A stretch of DNA of 64,000 nucleotides from Paraburkholderia sartisoli (lineage in GTDB: Bacteria; Pseudomonadota; Gammaproteobacteria; Burkholderiales; Burkholderiaceae), in contig NZ_FNRQ01000002.1 in assembly GCF_900107685.1 (NCBI RefSeq), positions 186,001 to 250,000 of the forward strand. Reading direction: 5' to 3'. Each line of letters starts with the position of its first letter. Positions within the stretch are counted from its first letter, which is position 1. Positions 8,989 through 16,497 of the stretch are shown in pieces. The notes under the pieces are model-generated. The model saw nothing but the letters and a program-made list of their open reading frames with translations, had not been told where the DNA came from and did not search any database. A program made the translations under genes and the position numbers.

Positions 8989-10176
8989 GTGGAACGGTTA
9001 CACAGATTGAATCAGGAACGCTTCGATTATCGCACGGGCATTCTGGCGTCGCCGCTCGAGGTGGACGCCGCCGAATGGAACGCGCTCCTCGCACGGCAGT
9101 CGCAACCGACGCCGTTTCTGCGCCACGAATTCCTGAGCGCGCTGCACGCGACGCGTTGCGCGGCGCCCGACACCGGCTGGGCGACGCAGTTCGTCACGCT
9201 GACGGACGCACGCACCGGGCGTCTGGAAGCGGCCGCGCCGGTGTACCTGAAAGGCCACTCATACGGCGAATACGTGTTCGACTGGGCATGGGCCGACGCG
9301 TACAAGCGCAACGGCGTGCCCTACTACCCGAAGCTCCTGTGCGCGGTGCCGTTCACGCCCGTGCAGGGCAACCGGCTGCTCGCGAGCGGCGAGCCCGCGC
9401 TGCGCCAGCTGGCGGCGACCGTCGTCGCGTTTGCCGAACAGGCCGACGTGTCGTCGCTGCACGTGCTCTTTCCGACTGAAACCGAAGCCCGTGTACTGAC
9501 GGATCTCGGCATGATGCAACGCGAAGGCGTGCAGTTTCACTGGCTGAACGACGGCTACCGGACGTTCGACGACTTCCTGTCGACGCTCGAACAGAAGAAG
9601 CGGAAGAACATCCGCGCCGAGCGGCGCAAGGTGCAGGACGCGGGCGTCACGTTCCGGCGCGTACGCGGCGAGGACGCCACCGACGCCGACTGGCGCTTCT
9701 TCAACAAATGCTACCGGCAGACGTATCGCGAGCATTTTTCGACGCCGTATCTGAACCTCGAGTTCTTCAGGATGATCGGCGAGACGATGCCGGAGAACCT
9801 GCTGCTCGTGATCGCGGAATGCGAGGGCAAGCCGGTCGCGAGTTCGCTCGTCGTCTACCAGCGCGACGACAAAACCGGCGGCACGCTGTACGGACGCTAC
9901 TGGGGCGCGCTCGAACACGTGCCGTGCCTGCATTTCGAAACGGCGTACTACCAGCCGCTCGAATTCTGCATCGAGGAAAAGCTGGGCGCGTTCGAAGGCG
10001 GCGCGCAGGGCGAACACAAGATGGCGCGCGGCTTTCTGCCGACCGTCACGCGTTCCGCGCACTGGCTCGCGCATCCGGCGTTCTCGGACGCCGTCGGGCG
10101 CTTCCTCGAAGGCGAAACGAACAATATCCACGCGTACGTCGACGAACTGCGCGAACACAATCCGTTCAAGACGTGA
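8989..10176 (+). CDS. DUF482 / GNAT-like acyltransferase family protein
   Basis: 395 residues starting at GTG 8989 (a TTG at 9007 is an alternative; neither has a strong ribosome site). It has the architecture of the DUF482 'peptidogalycan biosynthesis' family, a double GNAT fold related to FemAB. Recognisable stretches are PTPFLRHEFLSAL near residue 41, the basic KKRKNIRAERRKV near 206, and the C-terminal FEGGAQGEHKMARGF near 345. The biochemical substrate is not known for the family. Its stop overlaps the start of the GIY-YIG gene by 1 nt (TGATG), so the two are translationally coupled. It diverges from nadE with about 170 nt between them. Confidence 0.8.
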   Translation: MERLHRLNQERFDYRTGILASPLEVDAAEWNALLARQSQPTPFLRHEFLSALHATRCAAPDTGWATQFVTLTDARTGRLEAAAPVYLKGHSYGEYVFDWAWADAYKRNGVPYYPKLLCAVPFTPVQGNRLLASGEPALRQLAATVVAFAEQADVSSLHVLFPTETEARVLTDLGMMQREGVQFHWLNDGYRTFDDFLSTLEQKKRKNIRAERRKVQDAGVTFRRVRGEDATDADWRFFNKCYRQTYREHFSTPYLNLEFFRMIGETMPENLLLVIAECEGKPVASSLVVYQRDDKTGGTLYGRYWGALEHVPCLHFETAYYQPLEFCIEEKLGAFEGGAQGEHKMARGFLPTVTRSAHWLAHPAFSDAVGRFLEGETNNIHAYVDELREHNPFKT

Positions 10177-10493
10177 TGCCCTGGTTTCTCTACCTCATCG
10201 AATGCGAAGACGGCAGCGTCTACACCGGCATCGCGGTCGACGTGCAGGCGCGCTTCGACAAACACCTGAACGGCACGGGCGCGCGTTACACGCGTTCGCG
10301 CAAGCCGCGCCAGTTGCTCGCTTCGTTCGAGCTGGCCGACCGCTCGAGCGCGTCGCGCGCCGAATACTGGGTCAAACGGCTGACCGCCGTCGAAAAGCGC
10401 GCGCTGGCCGCCGGCGTGCGCTCGCTCGAATCGGTGTTGCCTCCGCTCGAAGTCGAGCCTGAACCTGAGGCGTCGGAAAAGGACACGGCGTAA
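10176..10493 (+). CDS. GIY-YIG domain protein (UPF0213/YhbQ-like)
   Basis: 105 residues. The start ATG shares its A with the upstream stop. A single GIY-YIG nuclease domain fills residues 3-80: WFLYLIECEDGSVYTGIAVD gives the paired tyrosines, with R26 in QARFDKH, then Glu in AEYWVKRL. This matches the small stand-alone YhbQ/SLX1-like class, whose members nick DNA in vitro but whose role is unclear. The acidic tail (EVEPEPEASEKD) is variable. Coupling to the DUF482 gene suggests co-expression rather than a shared reaction. Confidence 0.85.
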   Translation: MPWFLYLIECEDGSVYTGIAVDVQARFDKHLNGTGARYTRSRKPRQLLASFELADRSSASRAEYWVKRLTAVEKRALAAGVRSLESVLPPLEVEPEPEASEKDTA

Positions 10494-10531
10494 AAAAACC
10501 GCGCGGCCCCGAAGGGCTCGCGCGGTTTTTT
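10494..10531. terminator. Bidirectional terminator between GIY-YIG gene and ppa
   Basis: A long stem (aaaaaccgcgcggccc / gggctcgcgcggttttt, one bulged T) with a CGAA loop and A/T runs on both sides. Confidence 0.85.
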
Positions 10532-10549
10532 GTCTCCGGCGGCGACTGC

Positions 10550-11077
10550 TTACTTCTTGTAGTTCGCGATGCCTTCGGTGATTTCCTTGTGCGCGGCGTC
10601 GATGCCCGCCCAGCCGTCCACCTTCACCCACTTGCCCTTCTCGAGCGCCTTGTATTGCTCGAAGAAGTGCTTGATCTGGTCTTTCAGGTACGCGGGCACG
10701 TCGTCGATCGACTTCAGGTCCGCCGTCATCGGGCAGATCTTGTCGTGCGGCACGGCGACCAGCTTCGCGTCGACGCCGGATTCATCCGTCATCTGCAGCA
10801 TGCCGAGCGCGCGCGCGCGCACCACCGAGCCCGCGAGCAGCGGGAACGGCGTGATCACGAGCACGTCGACCGGGTCGCCGTCGCCCGACAGCGTCTGCGG
10901 AATGAAGCCGTAGTTGGCGGGATAGCGCATGCCCGTGCCGATGAAACGGTCGACGACGAGCAGGCCCAGATCCTTGTCGGCTTCGTACTTCACCGGATCG
11001 CTTTGCGCCGGGATCTCGATGATGACGTTGAAATCTTGCGGAAGATCTTTGCCTGCGGGGACGTGATTGAAGCTCAT
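10550..11077 (-). CDS. ppa: Inorganic pyrophosphatase
   Basis: 175 residues, the length of hexameric bacterial family I enzymes. The start at 11077 ([13 protein letters not shown]) matches the family; the frame continues upstream without homology. The signature DGDPVDVLV near residues 65-73 carries the Mg-binding aspartates. [16 protein letters not shown] and [10 protein letters not shown] supply the other active-site Lys, Arg, Tyr and Asp residues. It hydrolyses PPi in the cytoplasm, pulling biosynthetic reactions forward. It is a single-gene unit converging on the GIY-YIG gene. Confidence 0.97.
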   Translation of the reverse strand: MSFNHVPAGKDLPQDFNVIIEIPAQSDPVKYEADKDLGLLVVDRFIGTGMRYPANYGFIPQTLSGDGDPVDVLVITPFPLLAGSVVRARALGMLQMTDESGVDAKLVAVPHDKICPMTADLKSIDDVPAYLKDQIKHFFEQYKALEKGKWVKVDGWAGIDAAHKEITEGIANYKK

Positions 11078-11348
11078 GAGCGTTCTCTGGTCAGGATGAA
11101 ATCGGAGCACGGCCACGGCGCGGCGCCCTTCGGAGGCGCTCGCGGCCACGCGGCCGGACAGGGCGGAATGCGCCATTATAGCCAATCGGCCAATGGCGGC
11201 CGGCGCGGGATCGGCGCGATAATCGTTGCGCGCCCTGCGGATTGCGTGACTGCCGCGGTTTATCATCGCGGCATCGCGCGCGGCCTCGGGCACGATCCCG
11301 TGCGGGTCCGCGAACGCGGGCGTTTCAGGTATTCAACCAGGAGCATGC

Positions 11349-12788
11349 ATGGAAGAAGCGAAACACTTCATCGGCAGCGAATGGAGCAGTTCCACGGGTG
11401 GCGGCACGATCGACGTCATCGATCCATCGGACGGCCAGCCGTTCGCGCGCCTCGCGCGCGGCACGGCGGCCGACATCGACCGCGCGGTCACGGCCGCCCG
11501 GCGCGCGTATGAAGGCGCATGGGGCGCGGCGAGCGCGGCCGAGCGTGGCCGCGTGCTGTACCGGCTGTCGATGCTCGTCACCGCGTGCCACGAGGAACTG
11601 GCGAAGCTCGAGGCGCGCGACACCGGCAAGCCGCTCCGGCAGGCCCGTGCGGACGCGTCCGCGCTCGCGCGCTACTTCGAGTTCTACGCCGGCGCCGCCG
11701 ACAAGTTGCACGGCGAAACGCTGCCCTATCAATCCGGCTATACCGTCTTCACGATCCGCGAGCCGCACGGCGTCACGGGCCATATCGTGCCGTGGAACTA
11801 TCCGATGCAGATCTTCGGCCGTAGCGTGGGTGCGGCGCTCGCCGCCGGCAACGCATGCGTCGTGAAACCCGCCGAGGACGCATGCCTGACGGTATTGCGC
11901 GTCGCCGAACTCGCGGCCGAGGCGGGCCTGCCGGCGGGCGCGCTGAACGTCGTCACGGGCTACGGGCACGAAGCCGGCGCGGCGCTCGCGCGTCACCCTG
12001 GCATCAATCACATCTCGTTCACGGGTTCACCGGACACCGGCAGGCTCGTCGCGCAGATGGCCGCCGACAACCATGTGCCCGTCACACTGGAACTCGGCGG
12101 CAAGTCGCCGCAGATCGTGTTCGCCGATGCCGATCTCGAAGCCGCGCTGCCGGTGCTGGTGTCGGCGATCGTCCAGAACGCGGGCCAGACGTGTTCGGCC
12201 GGCAGCCGCGTGCTGATCGCCCGCGAGATCTACGAACCGGTGCTCGACCGGCTCGGCGCGGCGTTTCACGCGCTGCGCGTCGGGCCTTCCGCCGCCGACC
12301 TCGATTGCGGCCCGCTCATCAGCGCGAAGCAGCAGCAACGCGTGTGGGACTTTCTCTCCGATGCGCAGCACGACGGCATCGCCATGGCAGCGCACGGCGA
12401 AGTCGTCGCCGAGGCGCCCGAAACCGGCTTCTATCAGGCACCCACGCTGCTGCGCGACGTGCCGCCCGCGCACCGGCTCGCGCGCGAAGAGGTGTTCGGG
12501 CCGGTGCTCGCGGCCATGCCTTTCAGCGACGAGGACGAAGCCGTGGCGCTCGCCAACGGCACGCCTTACGGGCTCGTCGCGGGCATCTGGACGCGCGACG
12601 GCGCACGACAGTTGCGTCTTGCGCGGCGCGTGCGCGCGGGGCAGGTGTTCATCAACAACTACGGCGCGGGCGGTGGCGTCGAACTGCCGTTCGGCGGCAT
12701 GGGGCATTCCGGTCACGGCCGCGAGAAAGGCTTCGAGGCGCTCTACGGCTTCACCGTGCTGAAGACGGTGGCGATCCGGCACGGCTAG
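11349..12788 (+). CDS. NAD(P)-dependent aldehyde dehydrogenase family protein
   Basis: 479 residues with a complete ALDH fold. PWNYP at 148-152 marks the Rossmann domain, catalytic Glu248 is in LELGGKSPQ, and the nucleophile Cys282 is in NAGQTCSAGSR. EEVFGPVL and the C-terminal GGMGHSGHGREKG are typical. AGGGVELPFGG suggests a broad betaine/succinate-semialdehyde-like class, but the substrate cannot be assigned. The ATG follows CAGGAG. It is first in a same-strand set with a short-chain dehydrogenase and an MFS transporter, so it probably oxidises an aldehyde made in a small catabolic pathway. Confidence 0.9.
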   Translation: MEEAKHFIGSEWSSSTGGGTIDVIDPSDGQPFARLARGTAADIDRAVTAARRAYEGAWGAASAAERGRVLYRLSMLVTACHEELAKLEARDTGKPLRQARADASALARYFEFYAGAADKLHGETLPYQSGYTVFTIREPHGVTGHIVPWNYPMQIFGRSVGAALAAGNACVVKPAEDACLTVLRVAELAAEAGLPAGALNVVTGYGHEAGAALARHPGINHISFTGSPDTGRLVAQMAADNHVPVTLELGGKSPQIVFADADLEAALPVLVSAIVQNAGQTCSAGSRVLIAREIYEPVLDRLGAAFHALRVGPSAADLDCGPLISAKQQQRVWDFLSDAQHDGIAMAAHGEVVAEAPETGFYQAPTLLRDVPPAHRLAREEVFGPVLAAMPFSDEDEAVALANGTPYGLVAGIWTRDGARQLRLARRVRAGQVFINNYGAGGGVELPFGGMGHSGHGREKGFEALYGFTVLKTVAIRHG

Positions 12789-12842
12789 TTTCGGGTTTGC
12801 AGATGTTGCGTTCCGGCGTCCGCGAAAAAACAAGGAGACATC

Positions 12843-13601
12843 ATGCGCTTGACAGGCAAGACAGCCATCGTCACAGGTGGCGGCTCGGGTTTTGGTGAAG
12901 GCATCGCGAAAACGTATGCGCGCGAAGGCGCGAACGTCGTCGTCAACGACCTGAACGGCGCGGCTGCCGAACGCGTCGCGAGCGAGATCGCGCTGACGGG
13001 CGGCAAGGCGATCGCGGTCGCGGGCGACATCACGCGCGGCGAAGACTGGAGCAGGTTGCGCGAAGCGGCGCTCGAAGACTTCGGCAGCGTGCAGATCGTG
13101 GTCAACAACGCCGGCACGACCCATCGCAACAAACCGGTGCTCGACGTCACCGAGGCCGAGTTCGATCGCGTGTACGCGGTCAACGTCAAGAGCATCTACT
13201 GGAGCGTGCAGGCGTTCGTGCCGTACTTCCGCGAACAGGGCGGCGGCGTGTTCGTCAACATCGCGTCGACAGCAGGCGTGCGGCCGCGGCCCGGGCTCGT
13301 CTGGTACAACGGCAGCAAGGGCGCCGTGATCATCGCGAGCAAGTCACTCGCAGCCGAACTTGGGCCGGACCGCATCCGTGTGAACTGCGTGAATCCGGTG
13401 ATCGGCGAAACCGCCCTGCTCTCCGAATTCATGGGCGTCGAAGACACACCAGAGAACCGCAAGCGCTTTCTGGCAGGCATCCCGCTCGGCCGCTTCTCGA
13501 CGCCGCAGGACATCGCCAGTGCATGCCTGTACCTTGCCTCGGACGAAGCGGAGTTCATCACCGGCGTGTGTCTCGAAGTGGACGGCGGACGCTGCGTCTA
13601 G
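12843..13601 (+). CDS. Short-chain dehydrogenase/reductase
   Basis: 252 residues, a classical SDR. The cofactor loop TGGGSGFGEG is at residues 11-20, NNAG is at 88-91, the catalytic Ser is at about 142, and Y155-x3-K159 is in WYNGSKG. ND at 35-36 of the cofactor site favours NAD over NADP. It starts 9 nt after AAGGAG and 54 nt after the ALDH stop. It probably oxidises an alcohol or polyol whose aldehyde product could feed the neighbouring ALDH. The substrate is unknown. Confidence 0.9.
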   Translation: MRLTGKTAIVTGGGSGFGEGIAKTYAREGANVVVNDLNGAAAERVASEIALTGGKAIAVAGDITRGEDWSRLREAALEDFGSVQIVVNNAGTTHRNKPVLDVTEAEFDRVYAVNVKSIYWSVQAFVPYFREQGGGVFVNIASTAGVRPRPGLVWYNGSKGAVIIASKSLAAELGPDRIRVNCVNPVIGETALLSEFMGVEDTPENRKRFLAGIPLGRFSTPQDIASACLYLASDEAEFITGVCLEVDGGRCV

Positions 13602-13887
13602 CGCGCCGGGGCGCATTACGGTGGCCTGGGACGACACCGGGCCGGGGCAACTTGACGTGGCCTGCGTTGTCCTGGGGCGTCTCGTGACGACTTGACGCGA
13701 CCTGACGTTGCCTCGAAGCATCTCGCGGCAACTTGCCGCCCAACCCGGGATGCCGATATGCAATACGGTTCGCGCCACCGGTTCTCGGTGTTTTCCCCGA
13801 CCTGGACGGTCCGGATTCCGTCCGAACCGCGTATAGAATGCGCGAAACGCGGCACTTCTTTCTACGTATAACGAACGAGGAGACAAC
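13602..13887. repeat. Degenerate 40-bp tandem repeat in SDR-MFS spacer
   Basis: Two units of about 40 bp, 13650-13689 and 13690-13730, each begin acttgacg and end near tctcg(t/c)g. A third partial copy starts at 13731 (acttgcc). A TAGAAT -10-like box at 13834-13839 suggests the MFS gene has its own promoter. No open gene is present. Confidence 0.45.
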
Positions 13888-15207
13888 ATGGCCAGTCCCG
13901 CGAATCCGCTGCAGGCTCCCGGCGCCGGCGCGCCGCCTTCCACCTTCGAGGAGGCGACGTACCGGAAGGTGGCCTGGCGGCTCACGCCGCTTCTGATGCT
14001 GTGTTACGTGGTGGCCTATCTCGATCGCGTCAACGTGGGCTTCGCGAAGCTGCAGATGACCGCCGATCTCAACCTGAGCGACGCGGTCTACGGCTTCGGC
14101 GCGGGTATCTTCTTCGTCGGCTACTTTCTCTTCGAAGTCCCGAGCAACATCATCCTGCACAAGGTCGGCGCGCGCGTGTGGATCGCGCGGATCATGGCGT
14201 CGTGGGGCATCGTCTCGATGCTGACGATGTTCGTGACCACGCCCACCATGTTCTACGTGATGCGTTTCCTGCTCGGTCTCGCCGAAGCGGGCTTCTTCCC
14301 TGGCATCATCCTGTATCTCACGTACTGGTATCCGGCGCACCGGCGCGGCCGCATGACGACGTGGTTCATGACGGCCATCGCGCTCTCCGGCGTGATCGGC
14401 GGCCCCGTGTCAGGCTATATCCTGAAGAACTTCAACGGCATGAACGGCTGGCAAGGCTGGCAGTGGCTGTTTCTGCTCGAAGGCATTCCCTCGGTGCTCG
14501 TCGGCGTCTGGGTGTTCCTGAAACTCGACGACCGTATCAGCAAGGCAAAATGGCTGACGCGGGAAGAACAGCAACTGCTCGAACGCAACGTCGCCGCCGA
14601 GGAAGCGCTCAAGCACGACATGCCGCTCGGCCAGGTGCTGTCGAGCCCGCGTGTCTGGCTCATGAGCCTGATCTATTTTTCGTTCGTGATGGGTCTGTAC
14701 GGCGTGAGCTTCTGGCTGCCGACGATCATCAAGGCAACCGGCGTCACCGACGCCTTGACGATCGGCCTGCTTTCGGCAATTCCGTTCGCCGCCGCCGTCG
14801 TCGCGATGCTGCTGGTCGCGAAAAGCGCCGACCGCACGCGCGAGCGTCGCTGGCACATCGCGGTGCCAGCATTCGTGGGAGCGCTAGGGCTGGTGCTGTC
14901 GGTCGTGTGGGCACACAACACGCTGCTCGCGATGACCGGCCTGACGATCGCGACGATGGGCATCATGACGACCCTGCCGCTCTTCTGGAGCCTGCCGACC
15001 GCGTTTCTCGCCGGCACGGGCGCGGCGGCCGGCATCGCGATGATCAATTCGCTCGGCAACCTTGCCGGTTTTCTGAGTCCGTACGCCGTGGGCTGGCTCA
15101 AACAGGTCACCGCCGCCAACGATTCCGGCATGTACATGCTGGCCGGCTGCATGATTGTCGGCGGCCTGCTCGCGATCAGCGTGCCAGCGCGACTGGTGAA
15201 CCGGTAA
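13888..15207 (+). CDS. MFS transporter, anion:cation symporter (ACS) family
   Basis: 439 residues with twelve predicted membrane helices and an ATG after GAGGAGA. The N-terminal half has YLDRVNVGFAKLQM near residues 48-61 and GIFFVGYFLFEVPSN near 75-89, both hallmarks of the ACS/phthalate-permease family. RFLLGLAEAGFFPGIILYL near 130-148 is the family signature of helix 4-5. Known relatives import organic acids such as phthalate, tartrate, galactonate or glucarate with protons. The adjacent ALDH and SDR suggest it brings in the substrate of that pathway. Its identity is not readable. Confidence 0.9.
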   Translation: MASPANPLQAPGAGAPPSTFEEATYRKVAWRLTPLLMLCYVVAYLDRVNVGFAKLQMTADLNLSDAVYGFGAGIFFVGYFLFEVPSNIILHKVGARVWIARIMASWGIVSMLTMFVTTPTMFYVMRFLLGLAEAGFFPGIILYLTYWYPAHRRGRMTTWFMTAIALSGVIGGPVSGYILKNFNGMNGWQGWQWLFLLEGIPSVLVGVWVFLKLDDRISKAKWLTREEQQLLERNVAAEEALKHDMPLGQVLSSPRVWLMSLIYFSFVMGLYGVSFWLPTIIKATGVTDALTIGLLSAIPFAAAVVAMLLVAKSADRTRERRWHIAVPAFVGALGLVLSVVWAHNTLLAMTGLTIATMGIMTTLPLFWSLPTAFLAGTGAAAGIAMINSLGNLAGFLSPYAVGWLKQVTAANDSGMYMLAGCMIVGGLLAISVPARLVNR

Positions 15208-15227
15208 CGCGCTTTCGGCGGATCGTA

Positions 15228-15266
15228 AAAAAGCCTCCGTGGGCGTTTTGCTCACGGAGGCTTTTT
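15228..15266. terminator. Bidirectional terminator between MFS gene and hemY
   Basis: A 14-bp perfect stem (aaaaagcctccgtg / cacggaggcttttt) with an 11-nt loop, between convergent transcription units. Confidence 0.88.
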
Positions 15267-15304
15267 CTATCGGCCTCACCTTGCGGCATCGATGACCCGC
15301 GCCG

Positions 15305-16495
15305 TCAAACCACGTTCATCGCCAGCGCGCTTTCCCGATAGTGTTCGCTTGCCTTGCCTGTGTCGCCAAGCTGCTCGTGCAGTCGCGCGAGCGAACGATG
15401 CGAACGGATCCTGAGCGGTTCGTTGTCGGCGAGCTTCAACGCCTGTTCGAGGAACGACTGCGCCTTGCCCCACAACTTCTGATGCAGGCACAGACGTCCG
15501 AGCGCGAACAGCAGATCGGCGTCGTCGGGACGATCGTTCTGCCAGGCCTCCGCCTTCTGGATCAGCGGCAGCGCGTCGCCGCCCGCGGTTTCCGGATAAC
15601 GGCGCAGCAAACGCGCGTCCCAGTTCTGCGCGAGCGCTTCTTCGACGATCCTGCGGGCGTCGCCCGGGCGGTTCAGGCCGATCAGCAGCTCGGCGGCCAG
15701 GTCGGCCAGACGCGGCGAATGCCGCTCGGTCGGCGTGAGCGAATGCCACAGTTCGAGCAGTGCATCCGCGTTGTGACGACGGTCGCGCAGCAGGTTTTCC
15801 GCCGCCAGTTGACGCAGGCGCACCGCGACGGCCGGATGGATGGCCTCGCGCTTTTCCAGCGTCTTGACGAGCTTCAGCACCTCGCTCCAGTTCTTCAGTT
15901 GCTGCTGCGCGCGCAGCATGATCTGCTGCGCATGAATCCGCCGGCCGCCCTGCGTCTGCATCTGTTTCAACGCTTCCAGCGCGCCGTCCGCGTCGCGGCC
16001 GTCCGCGCGCATGTCGGCGGTTGCCATGAGGCGTGCGTCCTGCCAGTCGGCTTCGTCGATCTGCGCGAGCCAGTCGTCGCGACGCGCGTATTCGTGCATG
16101 CGATGCGCCGCGTTCGCCGCGATCAGCCCTGCGGCACCCTTGTTGTCCGGGTTCGCGAGCGCGTCGCGGGCCGCTTTTTCCGCGCGCGAGAAACGGCCCG
16201 CGTAGAGGTTGCCGATCGCGTCACGCAGCGCCGCCTGCGCCTTCGCGACGCGCGAACGCGCACGGAAGGCCGCGACGCGTTGCGGCATGCGCCAGAGGTT
16301 GCGGATCGCGCGCATCAGCGTGTACAGCACGATGAACGTGACCACCAGGCCGACGACGAACAGGTTCAGTGAAATGTCGACGCGATACGGCGGGTAGACG
16401 ATCAGCACCTGGCCGGTGTCGAACCGGCCGGCCGTCGCCAGCACGACCGCGATCACGAACAGGAAGGCCAGCCAGAGGAGTCCGCGGATAGCCAT
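15305..16495 (-). CDS. hemY: HemY-like TPR inner-membrane protein of the heme operon
   Basis: 396 residues. Two N-terminal membrane helices (about 4-22 and 42-62) are followed by a cytoplasmic helical-repeat region with TPR character. LGRLCLHQKLWGKAQSFLEQAL and LARLHEQLGDTGKASEHY near the C-terminus are clear TPR units. This is the proteobacterial HemY (HemY_N plus TPR), not the Bacillus protoporphyrinogen oxidase of the same name. Its role in heme metabolism is inferred from conserved linkage to hemC-hemD-hemX. It starts 2 nt after the hemDX stop, in the same operon. Confidence 0.92.
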   Translation of the reverse strand: MAIRGLLWLAFLFVIAVVLATAGRFDTGQVLIVYPPYRVDISLNLFVVGLVVTFIVLYTLMRAIRNLWRMPQRVAAFRARSRVAKAQAALRDAIGNLYAGRFSRAEKAARDALANPDNKGAAGLIAANAAHRMHEYARRDDWLAQIDEADWQDARLMATADMRADGRDADGALEALKQMQTQGGRRIHAQQIMLRAQQQLKNWSEVLKLVKTLEKREAIHPAVAVRLRQLAAENLLRDRRHNADALLELWHSLTPTERHSPRLADLAAELLIGLNRPGDARRIVEEALAQNWDARLLRRYPETAGGDALPLIQKAEAWQNDRPDDADLLFALGRLCLHQKLWGKAQSFLEQALKLADNEPLRIRSHRSLARLHEQLGDTGKASEHYRESALAMNVV

Positions 16496-16497
16496 GA

